Positions 33,386 through 45,687 of a stretch of DNA of 64,000 bases are shown piece by piece. Position 1 is the first letter of the stretch. The number at the start of each line of letters is the position of its first letter. The position numbers were made by a program, and so were the translations under genes. Origin of the DNA: Mesorhabditis belari (lineage: Eukaryota; Nematoda; Chromadorea; Rhabditida; Rhabditidae); the NCBI GenBank assembly GCA_958450365.1, contig CAUEEP010000924.1, positions 682,001 to 746,000 on the forward strand, given 5' to 3'. The notes beneath the pieces were generated by a model. It was not told the origin of the DNA and ran no database searches. It was given only the letters and a program-made list of their open reading frames with translations.

Positions 33386-35012
33386 CACTGCTCCACAAAA
33401 TTATATGGACACTTACTTTTTTACCAATTTTATGCTCTTAAGAAACGATAGTGAAAAAAGTTGTTTTATAGTATTTTCCTTATTAGATTTGCTATTGAAG
33501 CACGTTAGATATACTACCATAGTTTGGAATATGAATGTTTAAAAATCGAATTTTGTAAAAAATGCCCTTTGGCGCTTTCCACATAATGATATGGACACTT
33601 TGTTTTTCGTCCTTTTTCTCTTTTTTTTCAAATAATTTAGCTCTTTTTACTCAAAAATCATTTCTTTAAGGTACTCTGAAAAAATGCCAAGGGGACCGCC
33701 GCTGTCTGAAAAGGAAACTGGAAGCATAGAGGCAATGAATCGCGAAGGACACTCAAATCAAGCAATAGGACGATTTCTGAACCGAACACCAACGTTAACT
33801 GGATCCTATCTGTCTGATCCTCTACAATACGGAACAAAAAAGTCGACTGCTCGAAAACCTTTCGTCTCTGAGCGAGATAAGAGACACATTTGCGGAGAAG
33901 CATCCAACTCTACGCTTTCCTGCTCAGATATCAAGGCGAATCTCAAGCTCAAAGTGCCAAGCGAAACAGTCCGTCGAGTGCTAAAGAAAAGCGATTTTAT
34001 TGTGCGATGCGTAAAGCACCGTTTATGATGCAAGATCATTGCAAGAAAAGACTAGAATTCGCCGACAAAAACAGAAGAATTGACTGGAGTAAGGTGGGTG
34101 TGATTACTTGGCTGATGGAAAGTTATTATTATGTTTAGGTCGTGTGGTCGGATGAGAAGAAATTTAACTGTGATGGGGCTGATAGAAACCGCAGTTATTG
34201 GCATGATTTAAGAAAGGAAAAGATTAGCTTTTCGCGAAGAAACTTCAAAGGAGGTGGTGTGATGGTATGGGCAGCAATTGCTTCATCTGCCCGAACAAAA
34301 CTGGCGTTTGTCCTAAAGCGTGTGAATTCAGCCCAATATCAATTTATCTTGTGGGAATCGGTTATCTTTTGACTGAGCTGACTGGCGATCACTTCTTCGG
34401 TTTTGGCGTCGGAATCAAGGCCAAAATCACATTTTCGTCCAGGACAATGCTCCAATACATGCAAGCCAAAGCACTAAAAGATGGCTATAATGGAAGCAAG
34501 TTCGACTCCTCGACTGGTCTATCAATTCTCCCGACTTGAATGTGCAAGAAAGTGTATGGGGATTCATGGTACGTCACATTTATGCAGGAAACAAGGCTTA
34601 TAAAGATGTGCCTTCTCCGAAATCTGTAATAATTGATGCCTAGAGAAAAGTAGACCAAAATCTGATCGATAAACTTGTGGCCAGCATGGATAATCGAATT
34701 TTTGAATTGATTCGAAACAATGGAGATCCTATTGATTATTAAATGTTGTCGTTCTTTTTTAAAATCATTTTTTTGTTACTAAATAAAAATTTTTATGTAG
34801 TGTCCATATCATTATGTGGAAAGCGCCAAAAGGCATTTTTTACAAAATTCGATTTTTAAACATTCATATTCCAAACTATGGTAGTATATCTAACGTGCTT
34901 CAATAGCAAATCTAATAAGGAAAATACTATAAAACAACTTTTTTCACTATCGTTTCTTAAGAGCATAAAATTGGTAAAAAAGTAAGTGTCCATATAATTT
35001 TGTGGAGCAGTG
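33386..35012 (+). mobile_element. Tc3-like element with ~215-bp terminal inverted repeats
   Basis: TA, CACTGCTCCACAAAATTA at the left and TAATTTTGTGGAGCAGTG, TA at the right. The inverted repeats extend to about 33602 and 34798 and are almost identical; a second copy of the ATATGGACACTT motif lies at their inner ends, as in Tc3-type elements with internal binding sites. It carries the transposase pseudogene 33684-34741. Confidence 0.92.
33684..34741 (+). pseudogene. Tc3-like transposase pseudogene
   Basis: ATG 33684 gives MPRGPPLSEKETGSIEAMNR with the helix-turn-helix GHSNQAIGRFLNRTP; the frame shifts near 34018 into MMQDHCKKRLEFADKNRRI. A 45-nt intron (34095-34139) leads to VVWSDEKKFNCDGADRN, the first catalytic Asp block, and GGVMVWAAIAS. 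After QFIL at about 34350 about 35 foreign bases are inserted and the frame is lost. FVQDNAPIHASQSTKRW (second Asp) and SPDLNVQESVWG (third acidic block) are still readable, ending NRIFELIRNNGDPIDY and TAA. At least one frameshift, the insertion and in-frame stops make it inactive. Confidence 0.88.
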
Positions 35013-35470
35013 TAGTTAAGAAAAATTAGCTTGTGACGCAATTTGCTTTTGCTTGTGACGTAATTGCTTGGGATTTCTCTGCAAAAGAAACACTAGATAT
35101 TAATTTACACAAAAAAATCAGTTTATGTTAATTTTGAGCAAAAAAAATTGCATTCCCAGGTGTACCAACAAAGTTCGCTAGCTTTTTTGGAGTAAAAAAA
35201 TGGTTTTCTTGATGACTTTCCCGGTCTTTTTAATCTACTCCTTTTCATTCTATTCCAATTTTGGCCGACTAATTGCGTTTGCGAGGCCGATTATTGCCTG
35301 ATATGGTCAACGCTTTCTGGATTGTTTCAAATCTTTGCCCTCCATGTGATCGATGTCTCTATCGGCGAGTTTTTGGCAGCGATTCAATGAGCCGATCATT
35401 GCCCTCATCCTTTCGTCTGTCCTATTTGGTGGGTGCGGTTCGAACATTTATGTTCTAGCGTTTCATGGTA

Positions 35471-36121
35471 TCAGGTTGGAGAGAAAGAAGTGTTTGCCGA
35501 TTTTTTAGAAGAGGATCTTAAACTTGTCCAATTTGTTCGTGTAATAGCTCATTTGAAAGCCAATTCGGAAGCTAATTTTCTAGCGGATTGGATAGAAAAA
35601 AAACCCGTTTTTAATAGATAAATTTTCAATTCAACAAACATTAACAAAATAATGAAACCAAATAAACAATGGCTATGTAATGTCTTAAATAATGTCTTAA
35701 AATAATTCAATAATATGTTTTTTTTTAATAACGACCTTACATCGGTCCTTTCGTAGAGCTCTGAAAGCGGTGAATTCCGGGTCGAGGGTTCGACTCCGGT
35801 GCGCGGCAGGTTTTTTAAAAAAATTTTGCTAAAAAAACGAGTTTTGCGTTTTCTAGGGTAATTTTCAACGCTGATTTAGAAAAACAGGGTTTCAGCCTAG
35901 GTTTCCGTACAAAAGAACGAAAAAAATTCATTTTTTGAAGTTTGGGGTCTGACGCCCTCAGTAAAACGCCTGCAAAAACTTTGAAAACTGATAGATTAAA
36001 AAACGGTTTTTTAATCCAATCCGCTAGAGAAATAGCTTTCGAATGAGCTATTACACGATCAAATCGGACAAGCTTAAGATGCTCTTCCAAAAAATCGGCA
36101 AAGACTTTCTCTCCAATCTAA
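35471..36121. mobile_element. mariner-ended MITE, 651 bp
   Basis: TA then TCAGGTTGGAGAGAAAGAAG on the left; on the right, read inverted, TA then TTAGATTGGAGAGAAAGTCT. Arms of about 160 bp share TTTGCCGATTTTTTAGAAGA, CGTGTAATAGCTCATT and GCGGATTGGAT. Short open frames inside the arms (VFADFLEEDLKLV) recur in both arms and in the solitary end at 5290, so they are repeat sequence and not exons. Confidence 0.85.
35752..35812 (+). pseudogene. tRNA 3'-half-like sequence
   Basis: GTCGAGGGTTCGACTCCGGT followed by GCGCGGCA resembles a T-arm and acceptor, but the stems pair poorly and no matching 5' acceptor strand is present. It lies in the centre of the MITE 35471-36121. Confidence 0.4.
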
Positions 36122-36259
36122 TAGATTAAGGACACTCTTCGTTTACTTTAAGAGATTTAATCAATTCAATTAACGTCTAGTTCCCGTGACTTTCTTCGAT
36201 GCCAACCTTCAAATGTCCAAATATACTTTCATTTTTTCTCCATTAAGCAATTCTTCCAG

Positions 36260-38270
36260 CGCTCTACGTCAGCATCGATTCGTACACGGAGTTTCAAGAC
36301 TGGCAAACTGGTGTTGACAACCACAGTGATTTGAGCGCGAACGAGACCGAACAGCTTACAATCACCCTCGAATACGCCTTTCTCGCGGTTAGCTTTTTGC
36401 CATGGTTAAGCTACAATGGTAGAAACCTGGCCTAAGACTTGGAAATAAATTTGAAAAAGCTTCTAAGATAGCCTTCTAAAAATAGGATTTAGGTTGTCAG
36501 TCTGAGTGTTTTCACCACCACTCTAGCCATCTTCTTCGCGGCAACAAACGATCGTTTGGCACTTCCAATTCGGTGACTAATAGAGAAATCTCAGCTCTGG
36601 CATCAGTCAAAGTTTTAGCCTACTGGCCGCATCGGAGAATGGGAATAAGCTTATCTACGTTCTACTCTACATCATCTCTTTTCCCTGCAATCCAGAGTTT
36701 TCCTCGCTCAAGTCAGTGTAAGCGGTGTTTCCAATGAAGTTGACGATCCCAGGTGCTCGACTGGACTGCAGAATGCGACCGCGGCTCCTTTCAGCTTTGT
36801 CGATGATTATGGTCTCTACGATATTGCTCAATATTGCCAATTCTTCATCTCGTTAAGGTGAGTAATGAAGAAATCGATCAAGCAATTGTGGTGTAGAAAT
36901 GGAGCACGAGTAGCTTTAATCGGATCGGACAAATTTCGTTTTTTTGTATCCAATCGGAGCGAATGGCTTAAATCTTAAAAACACGTGTCGTTAACGGTTT
37001 AGTCAAAGTTCAAAGTTCCAGCCGTTTCTTGGCGACCTCGTTCTCTGGTGCATACTTCCGGTACACCCTGAGATGGCCGATCCTTCAGCTAATCGTTCCG
37101 TATTTGTTGCGGCTCGCGATCGAGCTCTGTTTCTGTCTTTTCCCACTCTCTGATCAAGCTGATGGCGATTCAACGATACAGGGCATCAAGGGCTATGTAA
37201 CAGTGTTTCCCTATTTCGTGACTTGTGGCCTCGATTTTGTCACCACTCGCAATATGCGAAAGGTAGAGTGACTGGGAAAGAACGAGAATTCGATGTTCGA
37301 CTAAGTTTATCTCCTTTTTAAGGCTTATAAAAGTAGAAACACAAGTAATGAATCGGACTCAAGCGCTTTAAAAGTACGGTAAATGGATTACCCTAAAAAA
37401 TTACCCTAAAAAATTTTTACATAGATACAGTAGAAACTGCGACACTTTGAGACTAAAAAAACGAATGCAATGGTTCACCAAATTATTGGGTTGGTGAATT
37501 GAAAACCGCGGGACTTTGAACTAAAATTTATTCAACATAAAACCATCAATTCATTCCAAATAATTTCCATTATTATTGACGACTTCTGCCCATTTTACAG
37601 GCAATTTGCGGATTCCTCTTTCGTAGTAGGATTTTGGTTTGTGTGTGAGAGAAGTGTGAGACTCAAAAATGGAGGACTGGAGAGTCCCAGTTTGAGCATT
37701 TGAGCACTTTCTTCAAAAGAAACCCATTTTGGTGTCAATAGAAAAGTTGTAGAGAATCAAAAATTAGGCTTATAGCCAAATTTCCAAAAAGATACACTTA
37801 GTAGTTTCGCTTAAAATGCAAGTTTTGTGAAAATTCGTAAATTTGGCATGTCTTGAAAACCAGTTTTTGAATCGTTCTGAAAATTTGGATATAAGCTTGA
37901 TTTTTGATTCTCTACAACTTTTCCATTGACACCAAAATGGGTTTCTTTTGAAGAAAGTACTCAAACTGTCACATATGACAATAGCCCGCAGTTTTCAATT
38001 CACCAACCCAATATTTAGCTAACGAAAAGCGGCCAAACGAGTCGAGCGGAATCGTTGTTAACGTTACAGGTTTTCGTTTTGCACTCAAAAATTAGCAAAA
38101 CTAATTTTTTCAGATGCTCACCAGCTCTGTTTTTATCATTATAAATTATATTTGCACATCGACACTGTGGATATTTATTTGGCTCTTCTCTGGGAATAAC
38201 ATTGGTGCTGTTTTATGGCAAATCACATATCTCACTTGGGCTCTCTTCTTTCATCTCGGGCTCAGGTAGC
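36260..38270 (+). pseudogene. Multi-pass membrane protein, decayed
   Basis: Several plus-strand pieces look like exons of one membrane protein. 36260-36418 encodes LYVSIDSYTEFQDWQTG and EYAFLAVSFLPWLSYN with a GTAGAA donor. 36493-36580 encodes SVFTTTLAIFFAATNDR but then stops. NKLIYVLLYIISFPC is at about 36645. About 37020-37266 encodes YTLRWPILQLIVPYLLRLAI and YVTVFPYFVTCGLDFVTTRN. 38114-38265 encodes SSVFIIINYICTSTLWIFIW and a GTAGCT donor. Frames do not all join and a stop interrupts the second piece. Hydrophobic segments suggest a 7TM receptor or similar, but I cannot name the family. A MITE lies between the last two pieces. Confidence 0.4.
37496..38011. mobile_element. mariner-ended MITE, 516 bp
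   Basis: TA, TTGGGTTGGTGAATTGAAAA at the left and TTTTCAATTCACCAACCCAA, TA at the right. An inner foldback pairs about 37706-37800 with 37878-37970 (CAAAAGAAACCCATTTTGGT). Its ends and size resemble the MITE at 15809-16328. Confidence 0.88.
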
Positions 38271-38279
38271 TCCAGTTTC

Positions 38280-39780
38280 AAATACTTAAGAAATTTTCTT
38301 TGAAAGTTTAACTTGTGGCCAATATTCGAATAGAGTTGTAGACAAATTGTTGAGTTTAAGAGAGATCAAGGCAAAAAAAAAGCTCGGTTGCAAATCTACC
38401 ATACAAAATACTATCAAAAAAGCTTCTTTTCTAGTATCGTCAGCTGTATTTGCTTCCGAAAACGAAAAGAAAGCCCGTCAGTCGTTGTCTCACCCCAAAT
38501 ATCAACAATTTCAATTCGAAAAATTTAATAAACAGTCCTTTTTGCTTGCCAACTCAAAAAAAAGAGCCAAAATCAAATGAGAATGTTTGATGATGAGTTT
38601 GATTTGATGATGACACTGACAATGAGAGTTGTAGACAAATTGTTGAGTTTAAGAGAGATCAAGGCAAAAAAAGCGACAAAAGATTCAATAATCTTTGACA
38701 AACTACAAAAATAATCAAAGAAAGTTTTGGTTTGGAGATCTTAAAATCTTATTTCTTAATCTTAAAATCGTAGTGTTGAGCTCCAGTTAAGCAAAGAACT
38801 TGAATCGAAACGAAACTTTAAATAATTGTTTGTGTTTCGATTTTTTGGGTAAAACCTCGGTCCCAAGCTCATTTCGTATACGAGTTTCATCGTAAGCAAC
38901 TCCGCACAAATGAACGGGTAAATTCCATAAAAAATTATTCATTAATAGTCGGGTTCTTTGATTATATTGATTTTATGAATAATAGCACAGTTGATTAATG
39001 ACTGAGAGTAAAACTCAATGAAACACGTGCTAAGTTAGGCTAATAAATTTTCAAACAGCTAAATTTCAAGCTCAAAAATCTTATTTTGTAGTGTAAACTG
39101 ACTCCAGTTAAGCAAAGAACTTGAATCGATGTTTTGCTTCTGAAATTATTGACAAAACTTTGGTTTCCAGTCTTTTTCCCGTTTAAATGATGAACGCTTT
39201 CAAGTTATAGATAGTCTAACCTATAAAAACGAGAATGGTTAGCTGGTACAATTGAATCTCGTTCTCAAACTATTGAGGAAGTTCTGAAAAAGTTGACAGC
39301 AAAAGCAAAGCTGTCGAGATCAAGTCACCTTATTTAACTTTTAGAACTTTCAAAAATTGTTTATTATTGAGTTTTTATTTCACTAATGAGGTTTTACTGT
39401 ACTTTCTTCTAGATGCGTAGCAAGAACGACCGTTGGCAAACACAGCTCAGCTCGGCAAAAGCCATTTCTCTGTGCAGGAAACCGACCTACTCTGGAGATG
39501 TCTTTAGTTTTGCTAATTGAACAAGACAATTTAAACTTCCAGAAATCGCATCTCTAAACATTTTGGAAAAAAGAAGAATTGTTTTGCTTTTTCCTTTCTT
39601 TCTCATAGCTCTCTTTCCTAGCTACTGCACTAAAATTGTGCAAGAAAAGGAACGGATCAATTTTTCGAAGCCTAAATAATCTTTTGCAATCATTTTTTTA
39701 AAAATCTGTTTCTTGATTCTGTTTTGCTTTAGACATTCGAAAAATAGTTATTTCATTTTGTTATTATATTCATTTTGTAA
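38280..39780. other. Intergenic with direct duplications
   Basis: GAGTTGTAGACAAATTGTTG ... AAGGCAAAAAAA (46 bp) occurs at 38333 and 38630. A second shared stretch, CCAGTTAAGCAAAGAACTTG, is at about 38784 and 39104. No coding content was recognised. Confidence 0.6.
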
Positions 39781-39793
39781 CAATCTTACCGCA

Positions 39794-42700
39794 ATGGACG
39801 ATCTTGCCAAGCAAGACATCGGTTCTGGAGCCTATGGAAAAGTTTGGCTGCTAGAAGAGTTTAATCCGTGAGGTTTTTTGCTTAATATAGATAATTAATG
39901 GGTTGTACAAACAAAATCCATAAAAAAGTTTGTTATTTTGTTAGTTTGATTCATTCAGAGAAAACCCCGTTTTGCTCAAAAAAGGTCTGGAAAAGGAAAG
40001 AACTTTTCTTGAAATTTTACTTCTGATCTTCTATGCTCTGCCAGTTAATCCTTATAGAAAAGATCAGCAGAAGTTTTCAAATAAAATCAAGCACAATTTT
40101 ATTAGCATATAAGTTATTAGCATATAAGCATATACCGTAAATACTGTAATAGTACCCCACCTCCCTCGTACAGTCGCGTAGTCGCAAAAGTCTTTTAGTA
40201 TTTCATTTTTTTCAAAGCGCCCGTACTTTCAAAAAATGCGTCTTTCCTATCAAAAAATAGCTGAAATTCAGGGCTATTTTTTGATACCTAAGCGCGCATT
40301 GTAGCATAAACCAGTGTCGAGAAAAACTCGTTCAAAGCTAGACTAAGCAACACTCCGCACCGTCATTATGGGGGTGGGGTACTATTGCAGTATTTACGGT
40401 AGCATATAAGTAGCATATAGCATATCCTCTAAAACTTCAGCCCCATTGTGATGAAGGAGATCGAGATCATCTCGGGGCTCCTCGACAAACAACAAGAAGA
40501 GCTGACTGCTCTGAAGGAGTTGTCTCATCCAAATATCGTCAAATTTCGGCCAAAACCAACTGAATTAACACTTCTGCAAATCTCCAACAAATTGCTGATT
40601 TTCATGGAGTTCTGCGAAGAGGGATCGTTAAGGAGTTGTGGGTTTAGAACTAGAACTTAAGATTTTTTTGGCTTCAGTCCAACCTTTAATTGTCTTGTTA
40701 ACTGTTCAAATTGTCTTTCTAAGCGTTATTTTCAGTGATCACGAATCTGCATCGAAAATACTCGGCAGCCACGATCGTTCAATGGGCACAAGAACTATTC
40801 ACAGCACTTGCCTTTCTAAAAACAAAACGAATTGTCCATTTTGATATTAAACCGGAAAAGTTTGTATTACTAATAAAAGCTAAAAAGGCAATTTAGTGTC
40901 CTGCTCACGCGAACTTTTGTGCTGAAAGTTGCTGATTTTGGAATAATGCAAAAATTTGATGAAGAAACGACAACAGCCATTCCTCCACAAGGCACCTTTC
41001 CGTACATGCCTCCGGAAGCAAGATCGAGCAATAGGATGAATATTGAGGTCAGTTTTGGTAGCCTCTCCCTAGTTAGTGCCTTTTATGCAGGGTATCCACA
41101 AGTGTGACCTCTTCGCGGCTGGACTAATCATTTGGGAGCTATTGGAGAGACGGTAATAAGCGGCATTTTCTATAGAAAAAAACTTTTCTTCAGCAATCTC
41201 CCGAAGGATTGGGCGACTATTTCTTTCCTTCACAACCTCACCGCAGAAAGCAAGAAGTTGGGGGACTTAATTTTAGGGTATGAGAAAATGAAATACACAA
41301 AAAGTGGCAAAATTTTCTAGTTGTTCATCGCCTTCGACTCGAATTGAAGAACGGTTCAGTGTCGAAGAGGCTTTGGAAAGAGTGGAAAGCCTCAAAAAGG
41401 TTTTCCAAGATCTTCGACATCAACACCCCGGGAAGTTTCTCGTTGAGCCACAAATCTGCAACCAGAAAAAGCTCCTTGAGCTTCCTGAAGGAGTATTCGA
41501 ACCAGAAACAGTAAAAACTAACTTCACCTTCTCTATATTGAGTTTTGGAGGTGTAGCTGGTGGGACGGGAAATTATGCGGTCACAGAAAATGCCCCGGAA
41601 ATCATAGTCAAACTCGATCCCCTTATGCAAACTTTTCTCCACGAATGGACCCCGAAAATTGAGCGAAAGAGCAATTTCGTGAAGTTATCGATTCCAGAAA
41701 GTGAAGAAAAGTTGAATTGTATCGATTCTTTCAAGTTTTTGGTGAATTCGAATAGTGTAAATGAGATGAGGAATCGGATTGGAGCAGAAATCTCAATGAA
41801 AATCAATGCTTTTGAAGAAAAAGCGATTCTAGCCAAAGAAATGCAAGGACTGATTGAATTTATTTTTGAAAAACACAGCGCCCATGATGAAGCGAAGCAA
41901 TTGATCAGAAATAAGATCACTATTTATCTGTTGGATAAGAAATTCCAATCGGAGGAGCTGAAATCGATATTGGAAGCGCTTTCTGAGCTGTTGATCCTCG
42001 ATCTGAATATACAGGAAATTCTCTACAGATTCAGTATCTATGCTTTATGGAATTGTGAACTGATGAATTTGTCCTGGGTTGAACTATCAGAACTTTTACA
42101 ATTAGCTATAACTAACCTTGAAGAAGCTGAAATGAATTTCACTCGGAGAAAACGATTCCGAACTTTCAATATCGGAGATTCGAGAGCAGAATGGTGTACA
42201 TCTTTTGGCATTTCTTTCAGAAAAGATCTCACGGAAATCAGAGAGGATTTGTTAAAGAATATTTTAACGCCACGGGAACGACATTTAGACGTAATTGCTA
42301 TTGATCTAGAGACTTTTCGGAGAGCTCTCTATGAAAAATTGGACGATGTTAAAAGATATTCCGTCAATGAAGTGAAGAATGATCCTGAATCGGTTCAAAC
42401 TTTGGAACAATTTCTGAAAAGTTCGAATCAAACAGGAGAATTCTCTGGAAATCGATCAAAAAACAAAAACAATTATACAATCAATTTTCTGCCAACTTCT
42501 GAAGAGGAGCTTTTCGAGAAAACTACCGATAAAACTCTTTTCCCGAGGTATTTGTATTTCTGGAATTATATTCCAAAATCTAAATTGGAATTGACTTGTG
42601 CCTGTGCTCAACAATGTCCTGTAGGAGAATTTCCGGAAAAAACTCCGCTAAAAGAGTTGAAACTAAAGTTTTCGACTTGTCCATCCTCTAATCAAAAAGA

Positions 42701-44373
42701 TTTTCTTGCAGTCCATTCACTGTTTGATAGAGCTTTTCGATTGATGCATCTATGGAAAGAAATTGATGTCTACAAGTATACAATGGAATACTTACTGGAG
42801 AACCTTTTAGCAGAAATTGAACTGAAAAAGGATCCAAGAATTGGCTTCTACTTTGTTTATTTAAAGGAGAAACAGATTTATACTCAGTACTGTCATGATG
42901 GCGGTGAGGAGAATGAGGAAAGAGAAGGGCTATTGATTGGTCTCAATGTCAAAAGTCTCAACTCGTTCTGGCACCACGATTTCAGGTATGTTCTAGCTTC
43001 TCTTCTGAGACTATTAAAATTTTGATTATTAACACCTTACGAGGGAAAGGCATCAGGTGAAGATGGCCTGTCAATGGCCTAGTGACCTAGTGTAAGACCT
43101 AGTGTAACTGACTTTTTACCCTGATTCCGAATCCGGTTCTAGCTTTTCCAGTGTTTTTCCTGTAACGCGAGATATTTGGTATACAAAAATTGACCCCGAT
43201 TCGCCTATGTCTAAAAGCGTTCTAAAATATGAGCTCGAATGGCGCAGTGGATAGCGTGCTAGCATAAGGATTCTTTTACCTCGGTTTCAAATCCGATCAC
43301 TGATCTTGTTCCCTGTTGCGTTTTGAGGTATTTGAGCTTTATTTTGGCATAAAATAACAATCTTCTAAATTGTTCAAAATCTTACAAATATCTTTGTAAA
43401 GACTAAAAAACTTGTCAGAATGGGATCAATTTTTTAAAAAAGGCGAATTGGGGTCAATTTTTGTACAAAATATCAAGAAAATCGAACCTTATATCGAGAA
43501 AATCGTTATAAAAGAATCGGTATATCGAAGTTTTTATAGCGCTTTTAGACATAGGCGAATCGGGGTCAATTTTTGTATACCAAATATCTCGCGTTACAGG
43601 GACTCAATGGAAAAACTAGAACCGGATTCGGAATCAGCATACAAAGTTTTATCAGGTACACTAGGTTTCATTCTGAAAGGCTACCTTCACCTTTGCCTCG
43701 TTAGAGTAATGGATTTGGGTGACCGTTTACGGCAGGCTTTGGAAATTGAGCATTCGGGAAAAGCAAAGTATTAAAGTAGAGGTGAAAAGGGTTTCGGACA
43801 TTGAGATTTCGGCTGAAAGTTACAAGTTTAGCCTTCGAACAGATTAACTTTTACCATTTTAGCCTGTTTTAGCTTTTGAAGCTTATTCCAGTAAGAAGAT
43901 GCTTCAATCGAATGACGAATCGCTAATGAAAACTGAAAATTTCAAATCCCTTTCTCTTATGTTGAAACTTTACAGTATAACCTTTACAGTAAACCATAAA
44001 ACTAAATGAAAAAAGATTTCAGATTCGAATCGATTTCCCATTTCTGCTTTACCGAATTTTTCCGATCTGTGTACATTGGGCTCTACGAACTGAAGCCGAT
44101 TCTCGATTTGATGCTGCAAGAGCTGAGGAACATGAAAACTGGTTTTTTTTTTGTCTTTTTGCAGAGCTTAACTGATTTTTTGTGACCCACCGCAAACCAG
44201 AAGATGTGATGGAGAGCAGTTATCACAAATCGATGAAAGAAGAGATCAACAAATTCTGGAAGGCCCGCCAGATTTTCGTTTTGCCGAAGAGTGCCGAAAT
44301 CGATGCAAATAGTGCTTACAAGTGGCAGAAATCTCCATCAACACGGCCAGATCATAAACGTCGGAGTTTTTAA
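39794..44373 (+). CDS. Protein kinase fused to a large unknown domain
   Basis: Exons 39794-39867, 40441-40634, 40736-40859, 40897-41047, 41091-41152, 41194-41277, 41321-42985, 44023-44141 and 44201-44373 join in phase to 881 residues. An alternative last acceptor at 44165 would stop after KTELN at 827. Kinase motifs: glycine loop IGSGAYGKVW (9-18), Lys30 in IVMKEI, HPNIVKF, HFDIKPEN (catalytic Asp126; the usual HRD Arg is Phe), ADFG (144-146), PPE (169-171) in place of APE, and CDLFAAGLIIWELLE. All catalytic residues are present. After about residue 260 come roughly 580 residues, mostly from the single 1665-nt exon, that I do not recognise: rich in Leu, Glu and Lys, with CACAQQCPVGEF and an end block PRIGFYFVYLKEKQIYTQYC. 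No signal peptide or membrane segment, so probably cytosolic. A MITE occupies intron 1 and a foldback repeat intron 7. Confidence 0.8.
40135..40399. mobile_element. CCGTAAATAC-family MITE, copy B
   Basis: TA, CCGTAAATACTGTAATAGTA ... TATTGCAGTATTTACGG, TA, 265 bp, in intron 1 of the kinase gene. The interior matches copies A (11692) and C (56401) at the large majority of positions. Confidence 0.92.
43030..43720. repeat. Foldback repeat with a tRNA-like loop
   Basis: Arms 43030-43212 and 43545-43720 are inverted copies (CGAATCCGGTTCTAGC, TAACGCGAGATATTTGGTAT, GACCCCGATTCGCCTATGTC). The loop at 43233-43305 has A-box TGGCGCAGTGGATAG and B-box GGTTTCAAATCC, like a decayed tRNA. It fills intron 7 of the kinase gene. 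Confidence 0.8.
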
Positions 44374-44511
44374 CCGAAAACTTTTTAATAAAACATTTTC
44401 TACCGATTTTTTTACAGAAAAACAGAACTGTTTTAGTTCTAAACAAATGCAGCTAATTAGTTTTAGCGACTTGCAAACTGTTTTAAATTCAAATTTAAAC
44501 TGGAACCAAAT

Positions 44512-44575
44512 TTAGAGAGATAGGGAACCAAATTTAGAGAGATAGGGAACCAAATTTAGAGAAATAGGGAACCAA
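44512..44575. repeat. 22-bp repeat, three copies
   Basis: Tandem copies of GAACCAAATTTAGAGAGATAG just 3' of the kinase gene. Another small array, TACTTTAGTAAACTTTTAGT, lies at 45155-45240. Confidence 0.9.
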
Positions 44576-44599
44576 AAACCAAAAAAACTGTTGAAAAAC

Positions 44600-45345
44600 T
44601 ATCAGAAAGTGCTAACGCTTTGAAAGCCTACATAATCAAAAAAATATATGTTGCTCAAAAAAAGAAATAAAGATAGGTAATAATTGGAATTGAAACCAAA
44701 AAAACGTGTAGATAAACACTTTAGAGCAGTTTTATTGTTGTTCTAGAAAAAATTATCTGAATCAACCGTGTACTCCAGAACCCAGAATTACAAGATCTGA
44801 CGAGAAAATTCATCACTTATGCTGATCCCGAGGATCACAAGGGGAAGGCGTAATTCCTCCAAAAAGGCCAAACCCCACCCGCCTCTCGGGTCTCCCCCAT
44901 CCGCCTCTCGGGCCTCCTCCATTCGCTACTCGGGCCTCCCCCACCCGCCCCAGCATCTTTCCCTGACTAATTTTTTCATTTTTTATGTCTGACCCCACAT
45001 TTAATATATCAAAGTGCTTAAAATTTTATTCTCTATACAAAAAATACCATTTGAACAAGTTTCAGAAAAGTTTTTTGATTTTTACATTTTCGTGTGGTCC
45101 CCCACATGGATTTTTAATAGAAGAAACACGTGAACGGAGATTTTGCACCTTTTAGTAAACTACTTTAGTACTTTAGTAAACTTTTAGTAAACTACTTTAG
45201 TACTTTAGTAAACTTTTAGTAAACTACTTTAGTAAAGATGAAAGATTTTCTACGTGATCAAATTTTTTGATTCTATAGCAAAATTGAACCAAACGATTGA
45301 AATTTGAGCTTACAACTTTGGTTTATTTCCAATTGCAAAAGGAAG
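44600..45345. other. Intergenic between kinase and carboxylesterase 3' ends
   Basis: The two genes converge here. 44815-44960 is locally GC-rich (CCGCCTCTCGGGTCTCC repeated about three times). No gene seen. Confidence 0.5.
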
Positions 45346-45349
45346 ACTG

Positions 45350-45480
45350 CACCAGGGTCGACCGACAGTTCGATTGGTCGAACCTGGGCCCTTTAGTCGG
45401 TAGCCTAATGCATTAGGCTACCGACATTAGGCTACCGACGACACATTATAATGTGTTATCCACTAAGCCACCAATGTACC
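45350..45480 (-). pseudogene. tRNA-like sequence with an inserted repeat
   Basis: On the minus strand TTGGTGGCTTAGTGGATAAC (A-box) and CAGGTTCGACCAATCG (B-box) are separated by a tandem GTCGGTAGCCTAAT insertion, too long for a tRNA. Probably tRNA-derived. Confidence 0.5.
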
Positions 45481-45687
45481 TTTCCACTAGAAAGGAGCCT
45501 TTTAAAGCATCCATTGTGCTTCACAATGGATGCTGGTTTGCTTCATGTGTTGTTCTTTTACCAGTTTGAGAAAATCTTTTATTGCGAATAAATAAATCCC
45601 TCAATTCACTAACGATCCCAATTTCTCCTTGTAATATAATCATAATCGTACTTCCTCATAAATGTCGACCAAAATTGCTGTGCATCT

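Noticed and set aside
35752..35812. tRNA gene
   Set aside because: The T stem and acceptor do not pair and there is no 5' half.
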